Positions 8,182-16,342 of a stretch of 61,135 nucleotides of DNA are shown one piece after another. The stretch lies in the NCBI GenBank assembly GCA_022340425.1, contig JAJDNY010000089.1:1-61135 (forward strand). Direction: 5' to 3'. A program made the position numbers and the translations under genes. This stretch comes from Desulfobacteraceae bacterium. GTDB taxonomy: Bacteria > Desulfobacterota > Desulfobacteria > Desulfobacterales > JAABRJ01. Each line of letters opens with the position of its first letter. The stretch's first letter is position 1. The notes below the pieces were generated by a model. That model had not been told where the DNA came from. It made no database searches and was given only the letters and a program-made list of their open reading frames with translations.

Positions 8182-9018
8182 ATGCCGTTATCGGTGGTGG
8201 ATCTCTATACCAAAGTGCTGCCCCGCACCAACTGCCGCGACTGCGGCCACCCCACCTGCCTGGCGTTCGCCAGCATGGTGGTTTCCGAGCAGCTGCCGCT
8301 GGCGAAGTGCCCGCATCTTTCCGCGCAAACGGTGGCCCGCTATCAGCCGATCCTGGACGCCCAGCACGCCCAGGGCAAATGGACCAAAAGGGACCTGGCC
8401 GCCGACGCCCTCCAGTGGGCCCGGGAGCGCTCGGCCGGCATGCGTCTGGAAGATCTCCCGGCGCGCATCGGGGGCCGGCTGCTGCACACCGCGGACGGTC
8501 AACCGGCGCTGGAACTGCCCTACTTCACCGACACGGTTGTGATCCGACCGCAGGGGATCCACAAAAAGAACGGAACGGCCCTCAACCGCTGGGAGCAGGT
8601 CTTCATTTACAACCACCTCGCCCAGGGCGGCAGCGCCCTACCCGCTGAGGACTGGCGGGGGTTGGAGCAGATCCCCAACACCGTTTCCAAAATCAAGTCC
8701 ATGCAGCGCCACGTGGAGACACCCCTGGTGGCCCGCTTCCGGGGGCACCTGGAGGCGCTTGGCCGGGCGGCCCGCGCCCTGGGGGCCAAAGACGTCACCG
8801 GCCAGGTGGGGTCCGCCGACGCCGCCTTTCGATTCCAGCCCCTGCCCCGCATCCCGCTGCTGCTCCTCTTCTGGGAAGAAGCACCGGCCGACGGTCTCGC
8901 AGCCGGGGTCAAGCTGCTCTTCGACGCCACCATCACCGAGCATCTGGACATCGAATCGATCCTGTTTCTCAGCGAGCGTCTGCGGCAGCTGCTCTGCGAC
9001 GAGGGGGACGACAGGTGA
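8182..9018 (+). CDS. corrinoid-protein-type 4Fe-4S domain protein with DUF3786
   Basis: The N-terminal 45 residues carry Cys18-x2-Cys21-x4-Cys26-x16-Cys43 (NCRDCGHPTCLAFA), the [4Fe-4S] module seen in the large subunit of the corrinoid iron-sulfur protein of acetyl-CoA synthase. The remaining ~200 residues match my recollection of DUF3786, including a PLPRIPLLLLFWEEAP segment. This domain pair is common in anaerobic Desulfobacterota; the reaction is unknown, but a link to C1/corrinoid electron transfer is plausible. I chose the ATG at 8182 because GTGGAG lies 6 bases upstream; a GTG at 8170 is possible. It ends inside the start of darP (GTGA overlap), so the two are translationally coupled. 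Confidence 0.8.
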   Translation: MPLSVVDLYTKVLPRTNCRDCGHPTCLAFASMVVSEQLPLAKCPHLSAQTVARYQPILDAQHAQGKWTKRDLAADALQWARERSAGMRLEDLPARIGGRLLHTADGQPALELPYFTDTVVIRPQGIHKKNGTALNRWEQVFIYNHLAQGGSALPAEDWRGLEQIPNTVSKIKSMQRHVETPLVARFRGHLEALGRAARALGAKDVTGQVGSADAAFRFQPLPRIPLLLLFWEEAPADGLAAGVKLLFDATITEHLDIESILFLSERLRQLLCDEGDDR

Positions 9019-9581
9019 AACGGGATTTTGAGGGCGGATGTGACGCCACGACAGGGGTGGCCCCCCCCGTAAAAAAGAGCAGGACCCGGATCAAGCGGGA
9101 AGTGGAAGCCCTGCAGGCCTTGGGGGAAGAGTTGATCCATCTGCCGCCGGAGACCCTGGGTGCCATGGGGCTGCCGCCGGATTTGGTGGCGGCCCTCACG
9201 GCCGCTCGGGGGATGTCCCGGCGCGGGGCCCGCAGGCGCCAGCTGCAGTTTATCGGCCGGCTGATGCGCGCGGTGGACCCGGCGCCCATTCGCCGGTTTT
9301 TGGCCGACCGTCATCGGTGCAGCAGCCGGGCTGCCCAGGCCTTCAAAACCGCCGAGGCGTGGCGCGACTCGCTGGTGAGCGGCAGCGACGCCCCGCTCCA
9401 CGAGCTTCGCGCGCGTTTCCCCCGGGCCGACCAGCGCCGCCTGGAGCAGCTGGTGGGCAATGCCCGCCGGGGCGGCGCCGGGGCCGGCAGGCAGCTTTTT
9501 CGTTTTCTGTTCTCACTTTTGAGTCCCCCGGCAGCAGGCGCAGAGGCCTCCGGGCAGAGCGCGGAAGCCGATCCGGATTGA
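9015..9581 (+). CDS. darP: ribosome biogenesis factor DarP (YjgA, DUF615)
   Basis: The core SRTRIKREVEALQALGEELIHLPP and RRGARRRQLQFIGRLMR are the hallmarks of the YjgA/DarP family, a helical protein that joins 50S ribosomal assembly intermediates in E. coli. The length (188) is normal. The start codon is GTG at 9015, overlapping the TGA of the Fe-S/DUF3786 gene by 4 bases, and GAGGGGG serves as ribosome site. The very basic N-terminal half fits an RNA partner. The C-terminal ~20 residues are low-complexity and Ala/Gly rich. No ribosomal gene is nearby, so the pairing with an anaerobic metabolism gene is unexplained. Confidence 0.88.
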   Translation: MKRDFEGGCDATTGVAPPVKKSRTRIKREVEALQALGEELIHLPPETLGAMGLPPDLVAALTAARGMSRRGARRRQLQFIGRLMRAVDPAPIRRFLADRHRCSSRAAQAFKTAEAWRDSLVSGSDAPLHELRARFPRADQRRLEQLVGNARRGGAGAGRQLFRFLFSLLSPPAAGAEASGQSAEADPD

Positions 9582-9635
9582 GGCCCAGAACTCATCGGTG
9601 GGGGAGGGTAGCGGAAGGCGGCGCCGTAACCCCTT

Positions 9636-10061
9636 TTAAATCGCAGCCCAGCGGGTGCCGGTCCATTTGCGGTGGAACTTGACTTCCATCACAAAAGCCA
9701 GCCAGATCTGCTCCATAGTGGTGAAAATCTGGTTGGGGTAGCCGGGCAACCGCTGATAGGGGGTTTTCGTCCAGCGGTAGAAAGCTTGGGTGGTGCTGTC
9801 GAATCGCTGCCCCGGCGTTTGGGCCATTTCGATGAGCTGATCCTGGCGGGGCAGCCAAACATGCTTGATCAGACGGATGACCTTGCCGTCGTTCTGGACC
9901 TCAAAACCCCGCCGCAGGCTCCGCCCGCTGCAGGTGGCCGGGATCCAGCAGTCGATGCGGCCGTCGGTATGCACGAAAAAATCCCCGTAGGCCGGCTTCC
10001 AGCGCGCCTGGATATCCCGGGCCTGCTCACACATCATCCGGTAGCGGGGACTGCGGTCCAT
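9636..10061 (-). CDS. conserved hypothetical protein, 141 residues
   Basis: The ATG at 10061 is preceded by GAGGG. The product begins MDRSPRYRMMCEQARDIQ and contains GDFFVHTDGRIDCWIP, KHVWLPRQDQLIEM and FTTMEQIWLAFVMEV, without signal peptide or membrane helix. The pattern WLPRQDQL and the many aromatic residues recall short hypothetical proteins of Desulfobacterota and phages, but I cannot name a family. It is convergent with darP, and its 3' end lies 54 bases from it. Codon use resembles its neighbours. A larger open frame continues upstream through trmO and the HD-GYP gene, but that part is antisense to them and not coding. Confidence 0.65.
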   Translation of the reverse strand: MDRSPRYRMMCEQARDIQARWKPAYGDFFVHTDGRIDCWIPATCSGRSLRRGFEVQNDGKVIRLIKHVWLPRQDQLIEMAQTPGQRFDSTTQAFYRWTKTPYQRLPGYPNQIFTTMEQIWLAFVMEVKFHRKWTGTRWAAI

Positions 10062-10235
10062 GAACCCTCGCGTTAAGATTCGAGACTCGCGGCAGCGGCC
10101 CCCCCGGTGTGCCATCTGCCGCCGGGGGACAAACCGGCGCTGCCAGGTTATCTTTTTCATCCCCGGAAAGCAAGGGGATAGCGATTTTCCGCCGCCCCGC
10201 AAGCAGCGCCGGGGGTTTCCCGGAGCAGCCGTTTG

Positions 10236-10982
10236 ATGCCCGTAGCCCTGGAACCCATCGGCATCGTCCACTCCTGTTACAAGGAGAAATTCGGCATTCC
10301 ACGCCAGGCCGGACTGGTTCGCGAAGCCCGGGCAACACTCGAGCTGCTGCCGCCTTTCGACCGCCCCGAAGCCGTAAGGGGCCTGGAGAGCTTCTCCCAC
10401 ATCTGGATCGTCTTCATTTTCCACGCCAATTGCCGCCAAAGCTGGAAGCCCACCGTGCGGCCGCCTCGCCTGGGGGGCAACCGCCGCATGGGTGTTTTTG
10501 CCAGCCGCTCCGGCTTTCGCCCCAACCCGCTGGGCATTTCCGTGGTCGAACTGGCCGCGCTGCGTTTCCCCGACAACCGGGTGGTGCTGGATATCCGCGG
10601 CGGCGATCTCCTGGACGGGACGCCGGTGGTGGACATCAAGCCCTATCTGCCTTACGCCGACAGCCGCCCCGGGGCCTGCGCAGGCTACGCGCCAGCCCCG
10701 ACGGACGTACGGCTGCCGGTCATTTTCAGCTCCCGCGCCCAGGCCGCCTGCCGCCGCCACCGGCCGGCCGACGGAACCGATCTGCAGGCCCTGATAACCG
10801 CGCTGCTGCAAGCCGACCCGCGGCCGGCCTACCACCGCAAAAGCCCTTGGGGCCGGGTTTACGGCTTCCGCATTTTTGATCTGGATGTGCACTGGCGCCT
10901 GCAGGAGACCACCATCGTAGTCGAGGCGGTTGTAAAGGCGCCCGTTGAGGGCCGCGATCCGGCGCGACGGCCGGAGGTGTGA
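10236..10982 (+). CDS. trmO: tRNA (N6-threonylcarbamoyladenosine37-N6)-methyltransferase TrmO
   Basis: TrmO (TsaA/YaeB family) methylates t6A37 of certain tRNAs using SAM in an unusual beta-barrel fold. The product has PIGIVHSCYKEKFGIPRQAGLV at the N-terminus, SHIWIVFIFH and FASRSGFRPNPLGISVVEL, all diagnostic, plus IKPYLPYADS and YHRKSPWGRVYG. The ATG at 10236 has GGAG about 10 bases upstream; a TTG one codon before it is an alternative. The length (248) is normal. The companion t6A genes are not adjacent, although tsaE lies at 56915-57433. Confidence 0.92.
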   Translation: MPVALEPIGIVHSCYKEKFGIPRQAGLVREARATLELLPPFDRPEAVRGLESFSHIWIVFIFHANCRQSWKPTVRPPRLGGNRRMGVFASRSGFRPNPLGISVVELAALRFPDNRVVLDIRGGDLLDGTPVVDIKPYLPYADSRPGACAGYAPAPTDVRLPVIFSSRAQAACRRHRPADGTDLQALITALLQADPRPAYHRKSPWGRVYGFRIFDLDVHWRLQETTIVVEAVVKAPVEGRDPARRPEV

Positions 10983-11048
10983 GGGCCGCCGGGGCGAATT
11001 GCCGCGAAAGGCTTCCCGGCCACCGGCAGCGCTTTGCAAAAGCCGGAG

Positions 11049-11077
11049 TTGACATCCGGCGCCGGCGGCATAATTAT
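11049..11077 (+). promoter_or_regulatory. candidate sigma-70 promoter for the HD-GYP gene
   Basis: A perfect TTGACA (11049-11054) is followed by a 17-base spacer and AATTAT (11072-11077, four of six consensus bases) in an otherwise GC-rich stretch. The start codon of the HD-GYP gene lies 82 bases downstream. Confidence 0.5.
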
Positions 11078-11159
11078 ACCGTTCCTTGCCGTGTTTTGAG
11101 CGCGGCTCCGTCCACCCCTGCCAAAGCCGCCCCTGCAGGCTGCACAAAACTGGATTTTC

Positions 11160-12707
11160 ATGCTGGATGGTAAAAGCGAATACGACAGTGACCGGCTGTT
11201 GGACCAAGGTTCGGGGTACGCCGCTGCCGAGCCCACCTGGACCGTTCTGGTGGCAGACGGCGATCCACGCATCCACCACCGCATCCACCAGGCCCTGGGG
11301 CGGCATCTTCTGCTGGGTCGCCCGCTGCGGATTCTGAGTGCCGCCGGCGGCCGGCAGGCCCTTTCCCTGCTGGCCCAGAACCCGGAAGCCGCCGTCTTGC
11401 TGCTGCAGGCCGACCCGACCTCCGGCAGCGATTGGCTTTCGATCGCCGCTGCCATCCGCGGTGACAGCCGCAACGCAGACCTGCGGTTGATTTTGCGCTG
11501 CGAAAACGCAGGGTCGCTCCCGCCGCCTGAAACCCTGCTTAAACTGGACATCACCGACTGCCGGACCTCGGCGGACCTGACCCCTGAGCGCTTGGTGCTG
11601 CTGTTCAACGCGGCCGTGGACGCCTTCCGCAGCCACCGCACCATCAGCCGCGGCCGGCTGGGTCTGGTGCGCCTGGCCGACGCGTCCAGTCAGCTGATGG
11701 CGCCCCAGCCGCTGCGCAAGTTCGCCCGCGAGGTGCTGCGGCAGCTGCACGCCGTCCTACAGCTAAACGCCAACCCGCTGCCCTTGCAGGGTTCAGGTTT
11801 CACGGCCACCGAGCAGGAGGGCGAATTCATGATCTGGGCCGCCACCGGATGCTTCGAGGGCATGCTCGGTCAGTCGCCGCAGGCCGCCCTGGAAGGCCCC
11901 CCGCTGAAACACCTGGCGCGGGCCGAGAGCAAGCGCAGCTCCTTTTTCGCCGGCAGCGCCTACTATGGCTACTACTGCACCCGCAGCGGCGTGCGCCACC
12001 TGCTATACCTGGATGCGGGACGGCCGCTGGACCGCCTGGACCGCGAACTGGTGGGGCTACTTTACGGCAGCGTGACTCAGGCGCTGGAGAATCTCCACCT
12101 CGAACGCGAAATCCGGGAGACCCAGGAAGACGTCCTGACCACCTTGGGGGGCTTGATCGCCAACCGCTCCCAGGAAACCGGCAACCATGGGCGCCGGGTG
12201 GCCCAAATGGCCGGCCTTCTGGGGCAGAAGGCCGGTTTGTCGCGCTCCCAGGTCAAGCTGCTGCGGCTGTCGGCGCCCATGCACGACATCGGCAAGGTCG
12301 GCATCCCCGATGCGATCCTGTTCAAGCCCGAACGGTTGAGCGCAGAGGAACTCGAAAAAATCCGCCGCCACACCGAGATCGGTTTCGATATTCTGAAAAA
12401 CGCCCGTCGCGAGGTGATGGCGGCCGCGGTCATCGGCGCCCAGCAGCACCACGAACGCTGGGACGGCTCCGGCTATCCGCGGCGCCTGAAGGGCACCGAG
12501 ATCCATATTTTCGGCCGCATCATCGGGCTGATCGACGTCTTCGACGCCCTGCTGCACAGCCGGGTCTACAAGGATGCCTGGGAGCTGGACAAAGTGCGCG
12601 ACTATATCCGCGCCGAACGCGGCCGTCAGTTCGACCCCGGCCTGGTGGATCTGCTCCTGGCCGACATCGATGCCTTCATGGAGATCAACGCGCGCTTCCC
12701 GGAGTAG
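11160..12707 (+). CDS. HD-GYP cyclic-di-GMP phosphodiesterase with DUF3369 and a degenerate receiver domain
   Basis: Three modules are visible. Residues 27-160 form a receiver-like domain. A DUF3369-type linker covers about 165-330. An HD-GYP domain follows, with HDIGKVGIPD (His374-Asp375) and HHERWDGSGYP intact, so hydrolysis of c-di-GMP is likely. The receiver has lost its chemistry. The acidic pair is ADGD instead of VDDE, the phosphoacceptor Asp is replaced by Gln83 (VLLLQADPT against the usual ILLDVVM), and the conserved Lys is Arg (TDCRTSADLT). It therefore cannot be switched by phosphorylation and probably works by binding a partner. No histidine kinase is nearby. Confidence 0.88.
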   Translation: MLDGKSEYDSDRLLDQGSGYAAAEPTWTVLVADGDPRIHHRIHQALGRHLLLGRPLRILSAAGGRQALSLLAQNPEAAVLLLQADPTSGSDWLSIAAAIRGDSRNADLRLILRCENAGSLPPPETLLKLDITDCRTSADLTPERLVLLFNAAVDAFRSHRTISRGRLGLVRLADASSQLMAPQPLRKFAREVLRQLHAVLQLNANPLPLQGSGFTATEQEGEFMIWAATGCFEGMLGQSPQAALEGPPLKHLARAESKRSSFFAGSAYYGYYCTRSGVRHLLYLDAGRPLDRLDRELVGLLYGSVTQALENLHLEREIRETQEDVLTTLGGLIANRSQETGNHGRRVAQMAGLLGQKAGLSRSQVKLLRLSAPMHDIGKVGIPDAILFKPERLSAEELEKIRRHTEIGFDILKNARREVMAAAVIGAQQHHERWDGSGYPRRLKGTEIHIFGRIIGLIDVFDALLHSRVYKDAWELDKVRDYIRAERGRQFDPGLVDLLLADIDAFMEINARFPE

Positions 12708-13116
12708 CCGGGGGGGTCTTCCCGGAGATGTTTTCAGCCGGATACCAGCCCCGTTTGGCGAGCGCTTCGCGGTAGCGTTGGCCGATAAAGCGGGGGACGA
12801 ACAGCGGGCGGGCGATGTAGGGCAGGACCTGTTGGCAGAAGGAGGCCACCATCGCGGCCACCACGGCGTCCTTTTCGGCCCCGTCAACGAAACTGCGCCC
12901 CATCTTCTTCTCGTAGACCACCTCCGGGCCCAACAGATCACGGACCGCGGTCCAGCTGTCGGCCGCCGCGCCGGCGCTCTGGGCGGTGACCGGCACCGCC
13001 GCGCGGGCCACGACGGCCACCACCCACCGGTCGCCGGCCAGCGGCCGCGAAAGGTCCAGCAGCTCCAGCGTCAGGCCGTTGCTCAGTTTTTCGGTTCGGA
13101 TCAACTTCGCCGTCAT
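12685..13116 (-). CDS. conserved hypothetical protein coupled to UMF1-type transporter
   Basis: The ATG at 13116 overlaps the TGA of the upstream transporter gene (ATGA), giving translational coupling. The 143-residue product begins MTAKLIRTEKLSNGLTLELLDLSRPLAGDRW. It also contains VVARAAVPV, GPEVVYEKKMGRSFVDG and PRFIGQRYREALAKRGWYP. There is no signal peptide or membrane segment. I recall similar short proteins in Desulfobacterota but cannot give a function. The 3' end overlaps the convergent HD-GYP gene by 23 bases. Coupling suggests it acts with the transporter. Confidence 0.65.
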   Translation of the reverse strand: MTAKLIRTEKLSNGLTLELLDLSRPLAGDRWVVAVVARAAVPVTAQSAGAAADSWTAVRDLLGPEVVYEKKMGRSFVDGAEKDAVVAAMVASFCQQVLPYIARPLFVPRFIGQRYREALAKRGWYPAENISGKTPPATPGSAR

Positions 13117-14390
13117 GCCGCCGCCTCCTCCCGCAATGTATCGGTCCGCACACGCTTCAAAACGATCCCCCCAATAACAAAAAGCACCAGGATGCTCAAT
13201 ACCCCGAAACGCGAGCTGCCGCTGGCGCGGCTGACGGCACCCATCAGAAATGGCCCCACGATGGCGGCGAATTTCCCGAAGATATTGTAGAATCCGAAAA
13301 ATGCGGCCGAGCGCTGGGCGGGAATCAGACGCCCGAAGTATGAGCGACTCAGGGCTTGAATGCCGCCCATCGAGGTGGCCACCAGAACGGCCAGGACCCA
13401 GAAAAGAATCGTCTTGGCGCGCATGGAGCCCGCGTCCGGCAGGAAGAAGGCCAGCAGCACGATGGCCATGTAAACCCCGATGCCGACGTAGAGCATGGTC
13501 TTCCCTGGGAAGGCCCTGGCCAGGCGGCCGTAGAGCAGGGTGAAGGGAAAGGCCACCAGCTGGATGGTCAAAATCGCCAGAATCAGGACATCCACCCCCA
13601 GACCGATATCCCGGCCGTAGGCGGTGGCCATGACGATGATCGTATCCACCCCGTCGATGTAAAAAAAATAGGCCACCAGAAAGAGGAAGACGTTGCGGTA
13701 ACGCCGAATCTCCCCCAGGGTCCGCCACAGCCGCCTGAAGCTGTCAGCCACCGGCCGGCGGGACGGCGGCAGGAAGTGCTTCTGCTGCAGGAACAGCGCC
13801 AGGGGAATGGTGAAGATCAACCACCAGACGGCCACGCCGGCGAAACCAAGGCGCGCCGCGCCTTCCGGCAGCGCGGCGCCGGGGTTAGCGGCACTTGCCC
13901 GGCTAATGAGATGCAGCACCCAGAGGAAGGGCACCACGCTGCCGATGTAGCCGGCGGCGTAGCCCATCGCCGAGACCCAGTCCATCCGCTCGGGTGGGGC
14001 GACATCCACCAGGAAGGCGTCGTAGAAGAGATTGGCGCCGGCATAGCCCACCTTGGCCAGTACAAAGATCGCCAGACAGAGGCGCCAGTCGCCCGGCTGG
14101 ATAGTGGTCAGCATCAGGGTGGCGGCCACCCCGAGCCCGAAAAAGGCCAGCAGAAACCGTTTCTTGAAAAAGCGGTAATCGGCGATGCTGCCCAGCACCG
14201 GCGCCAGCAGGGCCAGCAGCAGCGAGGCGAAAGAGTTGGCAAAACCCCAGTGGGCCGTTGAGACGGCGGGATCGAGACCGACGGCGGCGATGTCCTTGAA
14301 GAAAATCGGCATCACGGCCGTCACCACGATCAGGACAAAGGCCGAGTTGGCCACGTCGTAAAGAATCCAGCTGATTTCCTCGCGGGTCAT
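13113..14390 (-). CDS. MFS transporter, UMF1 (Atg22-like) family
   Basis: The 425-residue product has about 12 hydrophobic segments typical of the major facilitator superfamily. It begins with the UMF1-type N-terminus (EEISWILYDVANSAFVLIVVTAVMPIFFK) and has LGSIADYRFFKKR at the motif A position. UMF1/Atg22-like transporters are proposed to export small molecules such as amino acids; the substrate here is unknown. The family N-terminus starts at the first ATG. The stop overlaps the next gene's ATG. Confidence 0.85.
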   Translation of the reverse strand: MTREEISWILYDVANSAFVLIVVTAVMPIFFKDIAAVGLDPAVSTAHWGFANSFASLLLALLAPVLGSIADYRFFKKRFLLAFFGLGVAATLMLTTIQPGDWRLCLAIFVLAKVGYAGANLFYDAFLVDVAPPERMDWVSAMGYAAGYIGSVVPFLWVLHLISRASAANPGAALPEGAARLGFAGVAVWWLIFTIPLALFLQQKHFLPPSRRPVADSFRRLWRTLGEIRRYRNVFLFLVAYFFYIDGVDTIIVMATAYGRDIGLGVDVLILAILTIQLVAFPFTLLYGRLARAFPGKTMLYVGIGVYMAIVLLAFFLPDAGSMRAKTILFWVLAVLVATSMGGIQALSRSYFGRLIPAQRSAAFFGFYNIFGKFAAIVGPFLMGAVSRASGSSRFGVLSILVLFVIGGIVLKRVRTDTLREEAAA

Positions 14391-14411
14391 CGCGCCTCCT
14401 CCGGGACGCCG

Positions 14412-15078
14412 TCAGCCGGCCAGCATGTGCAAGAACAGCTGGTCGGCCGGCAGATTCTGGCGGGCCAGCGCCACCAGGTGGCGATGGTGGGTGAAAAAGA
14501 TCACCTGGGTTCGGCGGGCCAGCTCTCCCAGGCATTTCAGGGTGGCCGCCGAGCGCCCGTCGTCGAACTTGATCATGATATCGTCGACGATGAGCAGTTG
14601 AGTTCGTTTTGCTCGCGCCCGATGGTCTGGTCCAACTCCGACTTCTCCCGGTCCTGACGGGCGGCCTCCTCGCCCAGGCGCATCAGGGCCGGCGCAATCC
14701 CGTGCACAGCCCGCCCAGGGTGCAGGGGGCGTAAGGCGCGTGCCCTTCGCGGCCGCCGGCGCAGGTGTGCAGCAGGCCGATGTTGCAGGCGCCCGCCACG
14801 GCCCGGGGGTAGTCCGCCGAAAGATCGCGGGTGACCGCCCGCGCAGCAAATCTCTGGACGTGCTGAGCCACCGCGAGATCCTCGCGCACCAAGGTTTCGG
14901 GGTGGCGGGTGGCGAAGCGGTGCACATTTTCGGGCAGCCGCAGGTGCCGGGTGATGATGTTTTCAAAGGCCCACCGGCTGGCCTGCCGGGCGGCCGCAAG
15001 GGGAGCGCCAGCGTAGCGCTCTAAACGCTGCAGCGGGCTGATCAGATGGATGTCGGCGGCGTGCAGAAGGTTAGGCAT
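14412..15078 (-). pseudogene. decayed yhaO-yhaN locus (metallophosphatase exonuclease and AAA ATPase remnants)
   Basis: From the ATG at 15078 the sequence reads MPNLLHAADIHLISPL...RLERYAGAP, the N-terminus of a YhaO/SbcD-like nuclease. It jumps from RWAFENI directly to TRHLRLPENVHRFATRHPETL, skipping the ~60 residues that hold the GDxxD and GNHD metal motifs. It continues to NIGLLHTCAGGREGHAPYAPCTL and then breaks. Another frame (about 14600-14700) holds a coiled-coil piece, RLGEEAARQDREKSELDQ. A third holds an ATPase C-terminus, QLLIVDDIMIKFDDGRSAA and IFFTHHRH. The two genes have lost most of their length and have at least two frame breaks. No function is expected. Confidence 0.8.
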
Positions 15079-15115
15079 GGTGCGGCTCTCCGCTCGGAAA
15101 GGGACTTAAGCGTCG

Positions 15116-15138
15116 CGCCCCGCAGGGAGCGCGGGGCG
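15116..15138. terminator. GC-rich hairpin between pseudogene and Dabb gene
   Basis: CGCCCCGC (15116-15123) and GCGGGGCG (15131-15138) form a perfect 8-bp stem with a 7-base loop. There is no T-tract directly after it, so terminator activity is uncertain. Confidence 0.35.
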
Positions 15139-15299
15139 ATCTCTGTTTAACACAATCGGGGGCACAGCGAAAGTTCGGCGGCAGCTGGTGGGGCAAGCGC
15201 CCAAAAGAGGCTTGATGCCAGCCGCTTTTTCTGCCATGCTGCGTTCAACCCACCTGAAAACCAGGATAAAAGCCACTCAACGGACGAAAGGGAAACGGC

Positions 15300-15596
15300 A
15301 TGATCCAGCACATGGTGATGTTCAAACTCAAGGCGGATGTCAGCGAGGCGGCCTTCGCTGAACTGGAGCAGCGGCTGGCGGATCTGCCCCGCCAGATCGC
15401 GGAGATCCAAAGCCTGGACTTCGGGCTGGATGTGGTGCGCTCGGAACGCTCCTACGATTTCGGTCTGCTGGCCGGCTTCAAGGACCTGGAGGCCCTCAAA
15501 CGCTATCAGGAACACCCCGAACATCAGGAGGTCCTCAAAAGCCTGAAGGCCTTCGCGGAGCAGATCATCGCGGTGGACTTTGTCGCCAGAGGGTAG
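15300..15596 (+). CDS. Dabb-family (stress-responsive alpha/beta barrel) protein
   Basis: A 98-residue dimeric alpha/beta barrel of the Dabb family: MIQHMVMFKLKADVSEAAF at the start, LDFGLDVVRSERSYDFGLLAGF in the middle, and YQEHPEHQEV near the end. Known members are small cytoplasmic proteins, some with polyketide-cyclase or other enzymatic roles; many have no known reaction. AAAGGGAAACGGC precedes the ATG. The next gene (DUF2959) starts 39 bases downstream, so the two may be co-transcribed. Confidence 0.88.
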   Translation: MIQHMVMFKLKADVSEAAFAELEQRLADLPRQIAEIQSLDFGLDVVRSERSYDFGLLAGFKDLEALKRYQEHPEHQEVLKSLKAFAEQIIAVDFVARG

Positions 15597-15635
15597 GCGC
15601 AAGCCCCCCCTTTGGCCCGCCAGCGGGAGAATGCC

Positions 15636-16292
15636 ATGAGAATCCGTTCGAGCCTGCGCCGCGCCCTGCTGGTCCTTGCGGCCGTCTGGTTGACGGCGGC
15701 CGGATGCCAGCGGGCCTATTACGCCATGTGGGAGCAGGTGGGAAAGGAAAAGCGGCACCTGCTGCGCGACCAGGTGGACAAGGCCAGCAGCGAACAGCAG
15801 AAGGCCTCCGCGCAGTTCAAGGACGCGCTGACCCGCATCCAGGAGATCTATGGGTTTGAAGGCGGCGATCTGGAAAAATTCTACCGCCGGCTCAGCCGGG
15901 ACCTCGAAGCCTGTGAAACGCGCGCCGAGGCCGTGCGGGAGCGCATCGGGAATGTGGAGCGGATCGCCGCGGATCTTTTTGTGGAATGGGAGCGCGAAAT
16001 CAGCGAGATCTCCACCCCCAGCCTTCGCGACCAGAGCCGCCGGCAGCTCCGCGACACCCGGACCCGCTGGGCGCGGCTGCAGCGCGCCATGACCCAGGCC
16101 GAGGCGCGGATGGAACCGGTGCTGCGCCAACTGCGCGACTACGTGCTCTACCTCAAGCACAACCTCAACGCCCAGGCAGTCGGCGCGCTGCAGCGGGAAG
16201 CGGGCGAGATTGAGATCGAGGTCCAATCGCTGATCGCCGCCATCGCCCAATCGGTCCAGGAGGCCGACGATTTCCTCAAAAATTTTGAATGA
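15636..16292 (+). CDS. DUF2959 lipoprotein, coiled-coil rich
   Basis: The ATG at 15636 (ribosome site GGGAGA) gives a signal peptide ending in the lipobox TAAGC with Cys24. A TTG eight codons earlier would spoil the signal. The mature part is almost entirely helical and charged, matching DUF2959: MWEQVGKEKRHLLRDQVDKA, QEIYGFEGGDLEKFYRRLSR, and the Ala/Gln/Glu-rich C-terminus ending IAQSVQEADDFLKNFE. Function is unknown; location is a membrane lipoprotein facing the periplasm. Confidence 0.85.
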   Translation: MRIRSSLRRALLVLAAVWLTAAGCQRAYYAMWEQVGKEKRHLLRDQVDKASSEQQKASAQFKDALTRIQEIYGFEGGDLEKFYRRLSRDLEACETRAEAVRERIGNVERIAADLFVEWEREISEISTPSLRDQSRRQLRDTRTRWARLQRAMTQAEARMEPVLRQLRDYVLYLKHNLNAQAVGALQREAGEIEIEVQSLIAAIAQSVQEADDFLKNFE

Positions 16293-16342
16293 GCCCAACC
16301 CGGCGTCGCTAAAAGCGCCTGGTTGGCGGTGGGAGGTCCCCC

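Noticed and set aside
9636-11750. Very long minus-strand open frame (about 700 codons) across trmO and the HD-GYP gene
   Set aside because: Only its last 141 codons look like protein; the rest is antisense to two clear genes and reflects the high GC content.
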